64,000 nucleotides of DNA from Lathyrus oleraceus (Eukaryota; Streptophyta; Magnoliopsida; Fabales; Fabaceae): NCBI RefSeq assembly GCF_024323335.1, contig NC_066581.1, positions 440,659,816 to 440,723,815 of the forward strand, read 5' to 3'. The translations under genes and the position numbers were made by a program. The notes beneath the pieces are model-generated. The model was not told where the DNA came from. It worked only from the letters and a program-made list of their open reading frames with translations, and ran no database searches. This document shows, one piece after another, positions 1-10,713 of this stretch. How positions within the stretch are numbered: position 1 is the first letter of the stretch; every line of letters begins with the position of its first letter.

Positions 1-408
1 TCCCACATGACTGCCACATGTGCACCAATATTCAAGCTCCTCCGGAAAGATCAGTCTCATGATTGGACCGAGGATTGCCAGAAAGCTTTTGACAGTATTA
101 AAGAGTATCTGTTTGAGCCTCCGATCCTGTCTGCGCCCGTGGAAGGAAGACCATTGATTATGTATCTGACTGTTCTTGAAGACTCAATGGGTTGTGTCCT
201 TGGTCAGCAAGACGAATCAGGAAAGAAAGATTTACTACATGAGCAAGAAGTTTAGTGATTGTGAGTCTCGATACTCAATGCTTGAGAAGACATGTTGTGC
301 TTTGGCTTGGGCCGCTAAGCGCTTACGCCATAATATGTTAAATCATACGACTTGGTTAATATCCAGAATGGATCCGATCAAGTATATCTTTGAGAAGCCT
401 GTTTTAAC
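1..408 (+). pseudogene. Element A pol: end of RT and first RNase H, frameshifted
   Basis: The reading frame starting before position 1 gives the segment after the RT thumb and the start of the RNase H domain (WTEDCQKAFDSIKEYL around 63-110). Compared with the parallel stretch of element B (47370-47830), a small deletion near 229 shifts the frame. The sequence continues in another frame (SKKFSDCESRYS, then CCALAWAAKRLR) to about 400. There a roughly 36-base deletion removes the segment that in B links RNase H to the next domain. The usual first RNase H aspartate motif is not evident: B reads TVLDDSMG and A TVLEDSMG where other elements carry an Asp-Ala-Ser type motif. The domain may have been degenerate before these breaks. 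Confidence 0.85.
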
Positions 409-1577
409 ATGGAGGACTGCCCGTTGGCAGATGTTGTTAAAGGTAGTATCTTGGCTGATCACTTGGCACATCAGCCGATTGAGGATTATCACTCAGTTCA
501 ATATGACTTCCCAGATGAGGAGATTCTGTATTTGAAAATGAAAGATTGTGATGAGCCTACGCTCGATGAAGGGCCAGAGCCTGGTTCCCGTTGGAGCGTG
601 GTATTCGATGGCGCTGTAAATGGTATTCGGGCAGTGATTATCACTCCTCAGGGCACACATTTTCCTTTTACAACAAGGCTAACTTTCAAATGCACGAATA
701 ATATGGCTGAGTATGAAGCTTGTATTATGGGATTGGAGGAGTGCGTTGATCTAAGGATCAAGCATCTTGATGTATATGGTGATTCGACCCTCGTTGTTAA
801 TCAGATTAAGGGTGAATGGGAAACAAATCAGCCTGGCCTCATTCCATATAGGGGTTATGCGAGGAGGATTTCAACGTTCTTTACTGAGGTTGACTTCCAT
901 CATATCCCTCGAGATGAGAATCAGATGGCAGATGCACTTGCTACACTTGCTTCAATGATTGTGGTTAGACTTTGGAATGAAGTTCCCAATATCACTGTGA
1001 TGCGCTTGGACAGACCAACTCATGTATTTGCAGTAGAAGAAGTAAAAGATGAAAAGCCATGGTACTATGACATCAAGCGTTTCCTTCAGAGCCAGATTTA
1101 CCCGCCTGGGGCATGTGTGAAAGATAGGAAGACTCTGAGGAGATTATCAGGAAGTTTTTACCTCAATGGTGATGTACTCTACAAGAGAAACTTTGACATG
1201 GTTCTGCTCAGATGCGTGGATAGACACGAAGCAAACCTGTTGATGACTGAGGTCCATGAGGGTTCATTTGATACTCATTCCAATGGACACGCCATGGCTA
1301 GAAAGATGTTGAGAGCAGGCTACTATTGGCTGACAATGGAGTCTGACTGCTGTAAATATGTGAAGAAATGCCATAAGTGTCAGATTTATGCGGATAAGAT
1401 TCATATTCCCCCGACACTTCTGAATGTGATTTCATCACCATTGCCTTTCTCCATGTGGGGAATTGACATGATTGGCATGGTAGAACCAAAAGCATCCAAT
1501 GGACACAGATTTATTCTCTTAGCAATTTATTACTTCACTAAGTGGGTTGAAGCAGCGTCATATGCTAATGTGACCAG
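409..1577 (+). pseudogene. Element A pol: second (archaeal-type) RNase H and N-terminal half of integrase
   Basis: This is one open frame. The first part is a second RNase H with four acidic positions in order: D in VVFDGAVN (codon 607-609), E in MAEYEA (709-711), D in VYGDS (781-783) and D in QMADALA (931-933). Such a domain after the classical RNase H is known from the Tat clade. The integrase follows: an HHCC-like zinc region ending CCKYVKKCHKCQ (about 1348-1380), then the core with its first catalytic Asp in WGIDMIG (1465-1467). The frame is cut at 1577 by solo LTR S and resumes after 7172. The residual readthrough to 1602 is LTR sequence. Confidence 0.9.
1573..1577. repeat. Target-site duplication of solo LTR S, left copy (ACCAG)
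   Basis: The five bases directly before TGTAAGACC of the LTR are repeated exactly at 7173-7177, directly after its terminal CTACA. This is the 5-bp duplication expected of Ty3/gypsy integration. Confidence 0.9.
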
Positions 1578-2877
1578 TGTAAGACCCCAATTTTTTCCCT
1601 AAGATCCCTCATGGCCCATGTCATATCACATCATGGCCTCAAGGATCATTGCATACCCTAGCTGCCCTCCTAGTGGGTGGGTACCTTGTGAGTGTGATTC
1701 TTGATCACCAAGCATGTATTGCATTTGTATATCGTTGCTTTTCATATGTTTACTAACCAAAAGTACAAAAATATCGTCATCTAACCATGTTGCTTGCAGA
1801 TGAAGCTAGCCAGGTCAATACAGTCAAATCAGGCCTTGAGCAATAGATGGTGGCCATTCTTGAAGAATTTGGGCACCATGATCATTCATAAAGAGTTCAT
1901 ATAACATGTGATATCATTTGGAAGCAAGATCCCAAGAGAAAGAAGCTTGGAATTCATCAGAACTTGGCCCAGTCAACCAAAAGTCAACAAAAGTCAACTG
2001 TGGTCAACTGTGGATTTAATCAGTGATTTGATGATTGGAATTGGTTGAAAAGACCTCATTCATGTCCATATAAACTTCTTTTGGCATTTCAAAGGTCAAG
2101 GTTGAAGGAATTCAGGTCAAACAGAAAATTTCCCAAAATGGCAAGTGGACCTGTAATTTCAGCTGCCCAAAATGGAAAGTTTTGCTCCTCAAATTTACTT
2201 CATAATACAAGCTTCAAATCAAAATTTGTCCAACATGAAAGTTGAATATCTTGTTCTCACAATTCCAAAAAGTCCAAGAACTTGAAAATCCCATGTATGG
2301 TTGTCAAGTTATGGTCCAGTGAATTTCAAAAAAGACCCGTAATCAGGAGGGCATAACTTCTACATAGATTGTCCAAATTGCAAGTTCTTTATATGCACAA
2401 ACTCCATTTAATATGTACTTTCATGGTGCATAATTGGATTTTTTCAAAAGTGCTCAATGCAAAAGGTCAAATTTCAACTGGACTGTTAAATGAACCAGGG
2501 GCAAAATCGTCCAACTTGTGAAATAATTGGAATTTTTGAGTGGGGATTTTTTCTACACTTCATAAATGGTATTTGAAAATTGTTGGAATATTCATAACAT
2601 GCCTAGGCCTTGTGGTTTGAGAATTGGTTTTGAAAATGAATTGGAAAAATGGACACATAAGCCATCACATAGTAAAAATGCAAAATAGGAGGAATTTGAA
2701 GATGAGACCAATTCTATCAGCTTCCAAATGATATTTGTGGTTTGCTTGAAGTGATAAATGGCTGCTACATTGCTTCTAATGATAGGAGGGCATAAGAGCC
2801 AAATTCACACATAAGCCAATTTTCACTAATTACCATTTTTTTCACTAATCATGTTTATAGTTGGATTAGGAGCTTGG

Positions 2878-2886
2878 TATATATAG
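2878..2886 (+). promoter_or_regulatory. Putative TATA box of solo LTR S
   Basis: TATATATAG lies about 1.3 kb into the LTR and is followed by an A/C-rich leader. TATA-like sequence stands at a comparable place in the other LTRs (12230, 21117, 36695, and minus strand near 52934-52943). The transcription start is inferred to be about 30 bases downstream. Confidence 0.55.
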
Positions 2887-5806
2887 ATAATCTCTAACAG
2901 AAACTACAACACTAATCACAATTTGCAATCACAATTCAGAAATCTAACAGAAAAATCTCAAGAAAATCTCACAAACTCTCTCAAAATCTCACAATTCTTC
3001 ATCACACTTTTTTCAATTTTTCTTTGAATTGCTTGATCCTTTGTGTTTTTTATTGTGATAATCATCTTCCAGGAGCACTATTTTGGATCTGTTTTCACTT
3101 AATCATGGCCATGGCATCAAGAAAGTGCAGCTGTTGAAGCAAGAACGAGTTCATGACAGTTGAAGAATTCTACAATCTGAAGCACTTTTGAGCTACGAAG
3201 CGCATTCCAATCAGCTCCCTACGCATCGTACTGCTGCTGTTTTCACCATTGGAGCTCCGAAACTCGCCGATTCCGGTACTGCACGTCAAGAAGGTTCGGA
3301 TTCGACTATTACCGTTTGCAAAATTATTGTGTGGTTCTTGTAGAGCATGATGTGTAGAGTACGCAGCACTTCGTAGAATCGAAAACCGTTAAGATTAGAG
3401 AGAGCAATCTTGAATTTAAGCTTTGACGCGAAACATTCTTTCGCTCGATCTGTGCGGTATGATAGGAATTAGGAGTTTTCTCTGGCATATTGTTGTTGTA
3501 CGTAGAATAACCTTTCCAACGGTATAAAGTTTATTGAGTTTGGTGAAGAAAAGTTCGAGACCGTTATTGCCGTTGAGGAGCTTGAACTGTGCGAAGAAGA
3601 TGAGCGTTTCTGGAAATTTTTCACGCTTTGATCTTCTTTCCCTGGCCGCGAGCTCAAATTGTTGTTTCCCGCCGAGGTGGACCAATCGCGCACCGCCAGC
3701 ACATAAATGAGGTGCTGTACTGTCTTGGATTGGCATTGGACATCACGTTGCTGTTAGTTACTCTACTGTACCATTAATCCATTAAATTACAAATAAATTC
3801 GTATTCCATTAATTAAATATTCAATAAATTTAACAACTTAAAAAAATTCATAAAAAATTCAATAATAATCCGAATAAATCGAGATTTTTTTTGTTAGTCT
3901 CCTTTTTTAGTCTACTTTTTTATAGAATCAAAAAATAAAATGTTGCTTGGTAAAAAAATTAATTGCCATAGAGATTTTTCCAATGTACACAAATTTCACA
4001 TGTTCCACCATTTTAATCATAAAATCATCATACTATATCCAAATTAAATGAAATTTTAGATGTAGGTTCTTGACTCATTTCTGGAATTTTTGACATAGGT
4101 TTTATAATTTTTGGACTTCTGGTCTTTTAGCTATGATTTATTGAATTTGAGTGTGGTAAAATGTGACACAATGTGACATGCTGAGTTCTCTGAATTTTTT
4201 ACCATGCTTCCCCTTGGCCAATGGCCTTAATTTTTTGCATGTAGCACAGTTGACGTGTTAGCATTCACTGTGAATTTTTGTGGATTTTTACAATCCATTT
4301 CCAAATTGATTAGGATTTTTATCCTCTGCCTATCATTTTTTGGACCTTGTTGGTGACACCTTTGTATATATGTTGCCAAATTTTCATACCTTATCCAATG
4401 ATCATGAAACTTGGTAGGGTAGTTCCTAACATGTTAAGCTATCATTTAGCTTTGGTCCCATCCATTTCCCACTTACCATCACTATTTACCACTTAATTGA
4501 AGTTAGTGTATATTTTATGACTTCATCTGATTGTGTTTTTGCATGCTCTGACATGTTGAATTAATTCCCATAGTTCCTTTTATCCAAATTGCTTGAAAAT
4601 TGACATGTAGCTTGTTGAATGTCCTCTGTTTAGGATATAATTTTTGTGAAATTTACTGTGTTGTTTTGATATTTTTTTTGATGTGATCTTGCTGGTTGCT
4701 CATATGTGGTTTAACATTGCTCACTTTGCCTTACATGATGCATAAATTGAAATAGGTGCATAGTTTGGATATGGGACCAATTGGGATCCCTTTGTGATTG
4801 AAATAACTTGACTTTGATCATGAATTGGTTGCTGTTTTAGGATTTTTCCTTCTTTTGGACCCTAGGCTAGTCCTAGTGGTCTTGTCACTTACATTTGAAC
4901 TTGTCTTTGGCTTTTCAGGTTAAGAAGTTAAGGCTTAAGGATATTGTTTCACATTTGGGATGTTTTGTTTGATACTTGTAAACTAATGTGGCTGTTTTGT
5001 AGGATGTTGGTTCACATTGAGCTTTGTGCTATGCACATTATTGTTTGATTATGATTGTACATTGTTGATTATTGTATTGTTGTTTGATTTCGAATGGGAT
5101 GCTGATCATGTTGGATTGTTTTCAGGTACCCTTTAGTTGCTCAGTTCTCTTAAGAACTTGCATTGCTTTGCTTATAAGCAATTGGCATTGAGGTATAGAA
5201 CCTTCTTCTTCATGTAGTCTGGAGACCCGGCCCGTTATTTGGCCGGGCAAACTGTCTGAAGTCCTCCTTAAGAGGCATTGCTTGTGTATGTTTATATTTG
5301 TCCTAAGCAGGAAAAGTCCTCATTCGAGGCAATTGGTGGATCAAAGAGATAAGTAGCCTATCTCCCACTATTCAGTGAGTCTTCTCCTTGCTCCCATTAC
5401 ATGGTTGTAGCATCGAGATCCAAACCCAAGATCTATCGAGTCTAATTGGGGAAAGAGTTCCATCTTTCTGAACTCCCCCACATTCTTATATTTACATGCT
5501 CTCTCGGACTTGAGATAGAAGCAAATGAGGCACACCCCTCATATCCTTTCATCTGCTTCACCTTAGCCCCTCAATGGCAAGGTTAAGAGCGACACTTACC
5601 TATTACAGTGGACTTTCATAGTCAAACCCTTTGATTGAGCCTCATGAATGGTTATAGAGTGTGCTATCTGATTATTTGTGATTTATTACTCATTTGTACA
5701 TGATTGCTTGCTTGCCTTAGTGCATTTACTATCATTCATTGCTCCTTGTAGCATGTCCATTATTTCATACCTATGTGATTTGTTTGATTACCCATTGAGG
5801 AACCAG

Positions 5807-6140
5807 TTATAAGTCCCTGTAAGCTGGCATCTGTTCCCATGACATGGAAGAGATAGAGTGTAAGACATCATTGGTCACTCATATCTTCTTTGCTCTTTGT
5901 TTGAGCATTGTTGTTGTATGTGAGGATTCATTGTAAGTCCCTGTGATGTGGCATTTGTTTTCCTAGGATCATACTGTGGAGGTTAACATGAGTCCAGATA
6001 GATTGGCAGTTGATTTCCCTGTTTTGTTTTTGTTTTATTCTGATGGAGATTAGTGTAAGTCCATAGAGTGGCTTCTGATATCCTTACTTGTTTTAGGAGA
6101 CAGGTATAAGACCATTGAGTGGCATCCAGTATCCGCTTTT
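5807..6140 (+). repeat. Degenerate minisatellite in type I LTR (S copy)
   Basis: About five loose copies of a motif (TAAGTCC, a short gap, then GTGGCATC and a pyrimidine-rich tail) recur at roughly 5809, 5931, 6053 and 6103, with a weaker one near 5990. The same region is more regular in the LTRs of C (49690-49900 and 61553-61763). Confidence 0.5.
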
Positions 6141-6770
6141 ATTGACTTTCATCTGTTACCATGGTCATATTATCGCTCATTTGTAGCCTATTCCTAAGGA
6201 CCCACTTGAATCATCTTCTATATGATTTCAAGAGGTGGACCCTTCTAAGAAGTTTTACATTCCGCCATTCCATTCACCCCATTGTGTCCTACCTTCTCAC
6301 ACATGTTTTAAAAACTTGAAATAAGTGTTGTGCAAACATTCTCACTCTTTCCAAATTAGAAACTTGGACCTTAAGTCCATGATTTTTCCAAACTCCATTT
6401 TTTGTAAATACTTCATTTTGAATTGACTCTAATCATACTTTGACTACACTTTTGTAAATAACCCCAAATCAATTAACTTCACCCATTCAAATGATTTTGT
6501 GGCTTTGTCCATGTTTGTTAAGTTTTCATACATTAGCTATAGGTTTGATTTACCCTAGTTAGTTGATATTAATCTCACCTATTTGTCCTTAGTAGATGAA
6601 TTGTAAGTCTTCCTTGCCTATTATAGGGTTAACCCCTCTCTGGCAAGTTGAAGCTTTTCTCACATGGTGGACTAGTTGTTACATAAGGTTGAGTTTTCTC
6701 CCATGGGTAACGTAAAACCTTAGGGCTTGTGTTTAAAATGAACTCACTCATGTTTTTGGAAATTTTTTAG

Positions 6771-7172
6771 CCGAACTACGAGGTTTTGATCCTGTAAAGG
6801 CACGTAGGCAATGGTTATCCATCCAAACACAAAAATAAATAACTTGTATATTCTTTTCTCATCATCCCACTCATGTTTGCACAATACTTATGTCATGACA
6901 AATAATAATTTTCAAACAACAAAGTGTGAAAAGGGCTCCCTAGGAGTACCTAGGACGTGATGGGTGCCTAACACCTTCCCATTGCGTAATTTACCCCTTA
7001 CCCCGATCTCTGATCTTTTTATTAGTTTTCTACGTGTAAAACTTCTTAGGTTTTTGTTCGCTTTTTAACCAGTCCTTAGGATAAATAAAAGTGCGGTGGC
7101 GACTCTATGTTCATTGTATGATTTGCTTATGATTTAATTGATAGATCATATAGCGACGAATACACCGCTACA
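6771..7172 (+). promoter_or_regulatory. Conserved U5-side block of the Ogre LTR (S copy)
   Basis: This end of the LTR is the best conserved stretch among all LTRs in the window. In order it holds CGAACTACGAGGTTTTGATC, TACGTAGGCAATGG, CCTAGGAGTACCTAGG, GGTGCCTAACACC and a PBS-like TGGCGACTCT at 7097-7106. Several pieces are self-complementary (GGTG/CACC, CCTAGG), which suggests structured RNA near the primer site. Function is inferred only. Confidence 0.5.
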
Positions 7173-7177
7173 ACCAG
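7173..7177. repeat. Target-site duplication of solo LTR S, right copy (ACCAG)
   Basis: Exact copy of 1573-1577 on the other side of the LTR. Confidence 0.9.
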
Positions 7178-7907
7178 GCAGGTGGTTGTGAAATTTATCA
7201 AGAATCAACTCATATGCCGTTATGGTGTGCCAGATAAGATCATTACTGATAATGGATCTAACCTGAACAACAAGATGACGAAAGAGCTATGTAGTGAGTT
7301 CAATATTGCGCATCATAATTCTTCTCCTTACAGACCCAAGATGAATGGGGTTGTTGAAGTTGCTAATAAGAATATCAAGAAGATTATCCAGAAGATGGTC
7401 GTCACGTATAAAGATTGGCATGAGATGCTGCCGTTTGCTTTACATGGATATCGTACATCTGTTCGCACTTCGACAGGGACAACCCCTTTCTCTCTCGTTT
7501 ATGGCATGGAGGTTGTGCTCCCAGTAGAGGTGGAGATCCCATCAATGAGAGTCTTGATGGAAGCCAAGTTGACAGATGTTGAATGGGTTCAGAGTCGTTA
7601 TGACCAGTTGAATTTGATTGAAGAGAAGAGATTGACTGCCATGTGCCACAGTCAGTTATATCAACAAAGAATGAAGAAAGCCTTTGATAAGAAGGTCAAG
7701 CCTCGTGTGTTCCGAGAAGGTGACCTTGTGCTCAAGAAAGTCTTGTCTTTCGTGCCCGATTCTAGGGGCAAGTGGACTCCAAACTATGAAGGTCCATACG
7801 TTGTTAAGAGAGCCTTTTCAGGCGGTACTTTGATACTTACAACTATGGATGGGGAGGATTTCACTCGTCCTGTGAATTCAGATGCAGTCAAGAAATACTT
7901 CGCCTAA
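7178..7907 (+). pseudogene. Element A pol: C-terminal half of integrase
   Basis: This continues the integrase core interrupted at 1577. It holds the second catalytic Asp in TDNGSN (7248-7250) and the Glu in GVVEVANK (7356-7358), 35 residues apart as in the DD35E family. The C-terminal region includes FREGDLVLKK and the GPYVVKRAFSGG segment, and the stop is just before 7908. It is uninterrupted within itself, so A's integrase appears to have been intact apart from the LTR insertion. An almost identical C-terminus, without the core, is kept in element C (57994-58329, minus strand). Confidence 0.9.
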
Positions 7908-7923
7908 AAATAAAAACAAAATA

Positions 7924-8095
7924 GCTCGCTAAGTTGAAAACCCGAAAGGGCGGCTTAGGCAAAAATGAGCGTCTCGATGGATTGAAAACCTGAAAGGGCG
8001 ATCCAGGCAAAAGTTAGAGACATGAAAAAAATGAATGTATGTATCTCGCTAGATTGAGTACCTCACCCTGGGGCAATCTAGGAAAAAAATAGGGA
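7924..8095 (+). promoter_or_regulatory. Three tandem stem-loops after the integrase stop (putative structured RNA)
   Basis: Unit 1 (7924-7970): GCTC pairs with GAGC, CTAAG (7929-7933) with CTTAG (7954-7958), and CCC-GAAA-GGG caps it. Unit 2 (7971-8021): GTCTC pairs with GAGAC, TGGAT (7978-7982) with ATCCA (8001-8005), and CCT-GAAA-GGG caps it. Unit 3 (about 8044-8095): CTAGATTG (8049-8056) pairs exactly with CAATCTAG (8074-8081) around an inner CCTC/GGGG pairing. Stem sequences differ between units while pairing is kept. The block is also present in element C. It starts about 17 bases after the integrase stop. Function unknown; export, packaging, stability or 3'-end roles are all guesses. Confidence 0.6.
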
Positions 8096-10700
8096 TTTCG
8101 CAAGTAACTGCATCCTGACAAGACTTTGTTCTACAACTGTTATCCGTTAGAGATTCTCGCCCATTCATCAACCAAAGCTTCAAATACATCAGATTCAGAA
8201 TTGGTGGAGAAATTATCATTATGTTCAATGTAGCCCTTTTCCAATATATATGACCAATTTCAAATTTGTAAAGATCTATGGAGTCTTTCCATTTACAGAC
8301 TATCATTCAATCAAATAAACTTGAGCCTTTATCCAATTATTTGCACTCTTATTCGTTTTTATTCAACAAATGTTTTGCATGTTTTAATTGAAAAAAAATG
8401 TCATTGTTTTAAATAATCAAATTTTTCATAATTTGTGTTTAAACAAAGTGAACATTCACAATGACATAGCGATATTGGGAATGCCTTCAGTGCTCTCCCA
8501 AGGATGGTAAGATTCTTGACAGGGTAAGGCAGTTGTTCATGTTCCTGGCATGTTGTTGTCCTCTTCCTCCTGAGCCTTTTGTGGTTTCTCCCCCCTAGCA
8601 GAGTGTTGGGAAGATTTATTCCTCCCTCCTTCTTTCAGCAGAATAGTGATTCTTCCTCCTCGGAAGATGTGATTTCATTACTTGGGACAGTGTTTGATGA
8701 CCTTTGGAAATTTCTGATTTTGGTGGTTGTTCCCCACAGAGTTCCATGATCCCCTATGATAATTTCCCCATTAGAGTGTTTCCATGGCGGATTTTTGATG
8801 AACTTTGCCTCCAGCTGGAATGTTTTGCTCATTCCCCAACGGAGATCTTTGTTATCCTGGCTTTCTCTTTTGAGATGTAGTACTGGATATTTGTACTTGT
8901 TCGATGGACTTGTTGGTGTTAGAGATACCTGTTTGTCAGCATTCATCATATATAAAACTACGCATGTGTGCATATAGTTTTCAAACATTCGGATATTCGT
9001 ATCGCATTCTTTGCCATATATCTTTGTTTGCGATCCCCTGCTAGTTGGTAATACATTTCCACAAGCAGATGTCGGTGTCTGAACTCCCCATATAGAGTCT
9101 GCCCCTTAAGCAGAAAGTGTTTACCTTTCCTCCCATATTCCCCACCGAGTTATATCCTCGTGGATGATGATTGCTTCTGTTTCCTCCCAACACATATATT
9201 AGGATGGGATTCCCTATTGAGTTATATCCTCACTAGGACGAGTCTTGATTCAGCTTGCCTCTTTAGTTTGATCCTAGATTGGCCTCTTGTGACTGTTTCC
9301 TGCGCTTCCTTATGGTATAAATGAATAATTGCTCAATAGTCAGTAATCATTCATCTTATCCCCGGTGGAGTCTGTGGTTTTCTACCCTTATACCGGTAGT
9401 TATAAACCCTAATTCATCCCCTTGCAGAGTTAACCGCTTGTTCATCTTAATCGATGACGGTTACCTTTTCGTGGTTTTCTACTCAGTATCCGGTAGATGT
9501 AATCCCCTCTTTGACGGTTATCATTATCCAATATTCGGTATTGATAAGTCCCTCACCCCCGGTGATATATCTCATGGATGATTGCTCTGATCAGGAAATT
9601 TATCCCGAGCAAGTCATCTTTCATATACCGATTGCCGGTAATGGTTGTTGCTCCCCTTGAATGGTCATCATTATATACCTAGTTTCGGTATCCCGATGCC
9701 TTTCTTTAACGGTCGATTTATCCTTTATTAACCCAGTAACCGGTTGTGGATAATCTTCCATGCGAGTATATTATCTACGTTCTGACGGTAATAGATAATA
9801 TATCTCATGCACTCTTTGGTCGAAGCCTTTTGTTCTTCCCTAGTTGAGTAAGATTTGTATCCCTTTTTGGAATCGAATGTCCGTCATATAATCGAGTTTG
9901 CTTTTAGCCCTCTTTTGGATGATGAGTGTCTTGGGAATATTCCCCAATTCACGTTTTGGTTGGTCACCTGTTATATGCCCAGTAACCGGTATCCTTGGTG
10001 TTCCTTCCTTCTACTCCCTATTATGACCTTCTGTCCCCCTGCGGAGTCAGATTTTCCTGAGCTGAAGTTTACCTTTTTAGGTATACCTCGGAAGATCTCG
10101 GATGTTTGATATCTCTCACCCTTATACCGGTCTTCGATATTCATTCTCCTCGAGCATGTTGTTCCTTCACCCTCATAACGATGTTCGAATCACATATCTC
10201 CTTGAGCTTATTACCTAGTAACCGGTAATACCTCATCCTGGTGTTTCCCCAGTGGAGTCCCGTGGTGGATTTTCCCCATCTGAGTCCGGATTTTCATCCG
10301 AAGTATCCGAAGTGGATAATTTTGCTGTATTGGCATATTCCCCAATACAGGCTGCTTTGAGTCAGCTTGAGTCTTTCCATGGATTTACTCCTTTTGGAAT
10401 TTTGCTCCCCAAGCTTTGAAGTCGTGATCTGCTCACACATTTTATTCCTCCCTTATCCCCATGAGTGTCCCAGAGTCTCTGTCCCATGGAGTAAATTACT
10501 CATATGTATTATCAGTTTCTCCTGATTTCTTTTCCTTCTTTCTGGACACATATCTCCACAGAGTGTTACCTTTTGCATACATACATTTGCATCATGAGGT
10601 CTCTTAGGGACCAAAATTCGTCTCTCTGTTATTATTTAAGCCCATTCTACCTCGTCGAGACGAAGATTTTAACCTTCACTTCTCCGGCTAGAATGACCTT
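8096..10700 (+). other. 3' UTR of element A (hypervariable region, degenerate repeats)
   Basis: This is non-coding sequence between integrase and polypurine tract, present in both A and C. From about 9050 on it is built of short degenerate motifs such as ACCGGTA, TCCCC(A/T)G(T/C)GGAGT and ATATATCTCATG, which suggests repeated local duplication. Open frames here (up to about 117 codons) are not shared with C and lie in repetitive sequence, so I do not call genes. A rapidly changing 3' UTR rich in tandem repeats is established for Ogre-type elements. Confidence 0.75.
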
Positions 10701-10713
10701 AAATAGGGGCATC
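10701..10713 (+). other. Polypurine tract of element A
   Basis: AAATAGGGGCATC ends directly at the first base of the 3' LTR. The same sequence precedes the LTR of element C on the minus strand (54093-54105). It is the presumed plus-strand primer site of reverse transcription. Confidence 0.75.

Larger units (their letters stand above)
1578..7172 (+). mobile_element. Solo Ogre LTR S (5,595 bp) inserted in integrase of element A
   Basis: It starts TGTAAGACCCCAATTTT and ends CCGCTACA, the same termini as the other Ogre LTRs here, with a perfect ACCAG duplication on both sides and no internal sequence. Without the LTR and one ACCAG copy, the integrase frame on the two sides is continuous. The simplest reading is insertion of a full element followed by recombination between its LTRs. 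It belongs to the same LTR subfamily (type I) as the LTRs of C: both share the middle section, which differs from type II in A, B and E. Short open frames inside are chance. Confidence 0.92.

Noticed and set aside
1578..7172. Reading 1578-7172 as an intron of the integrase gene
   Set aside because: It has LTR termini, a flanking 5-bp duplication, a TATA box and similarity to the LTRs of C; it is an insertion.
8635..8988. 117-codon open frame antisense in A's 3' UTR
   Set aside because: Antisense to the element, no domain, no equivalent frame in C; likely chance.
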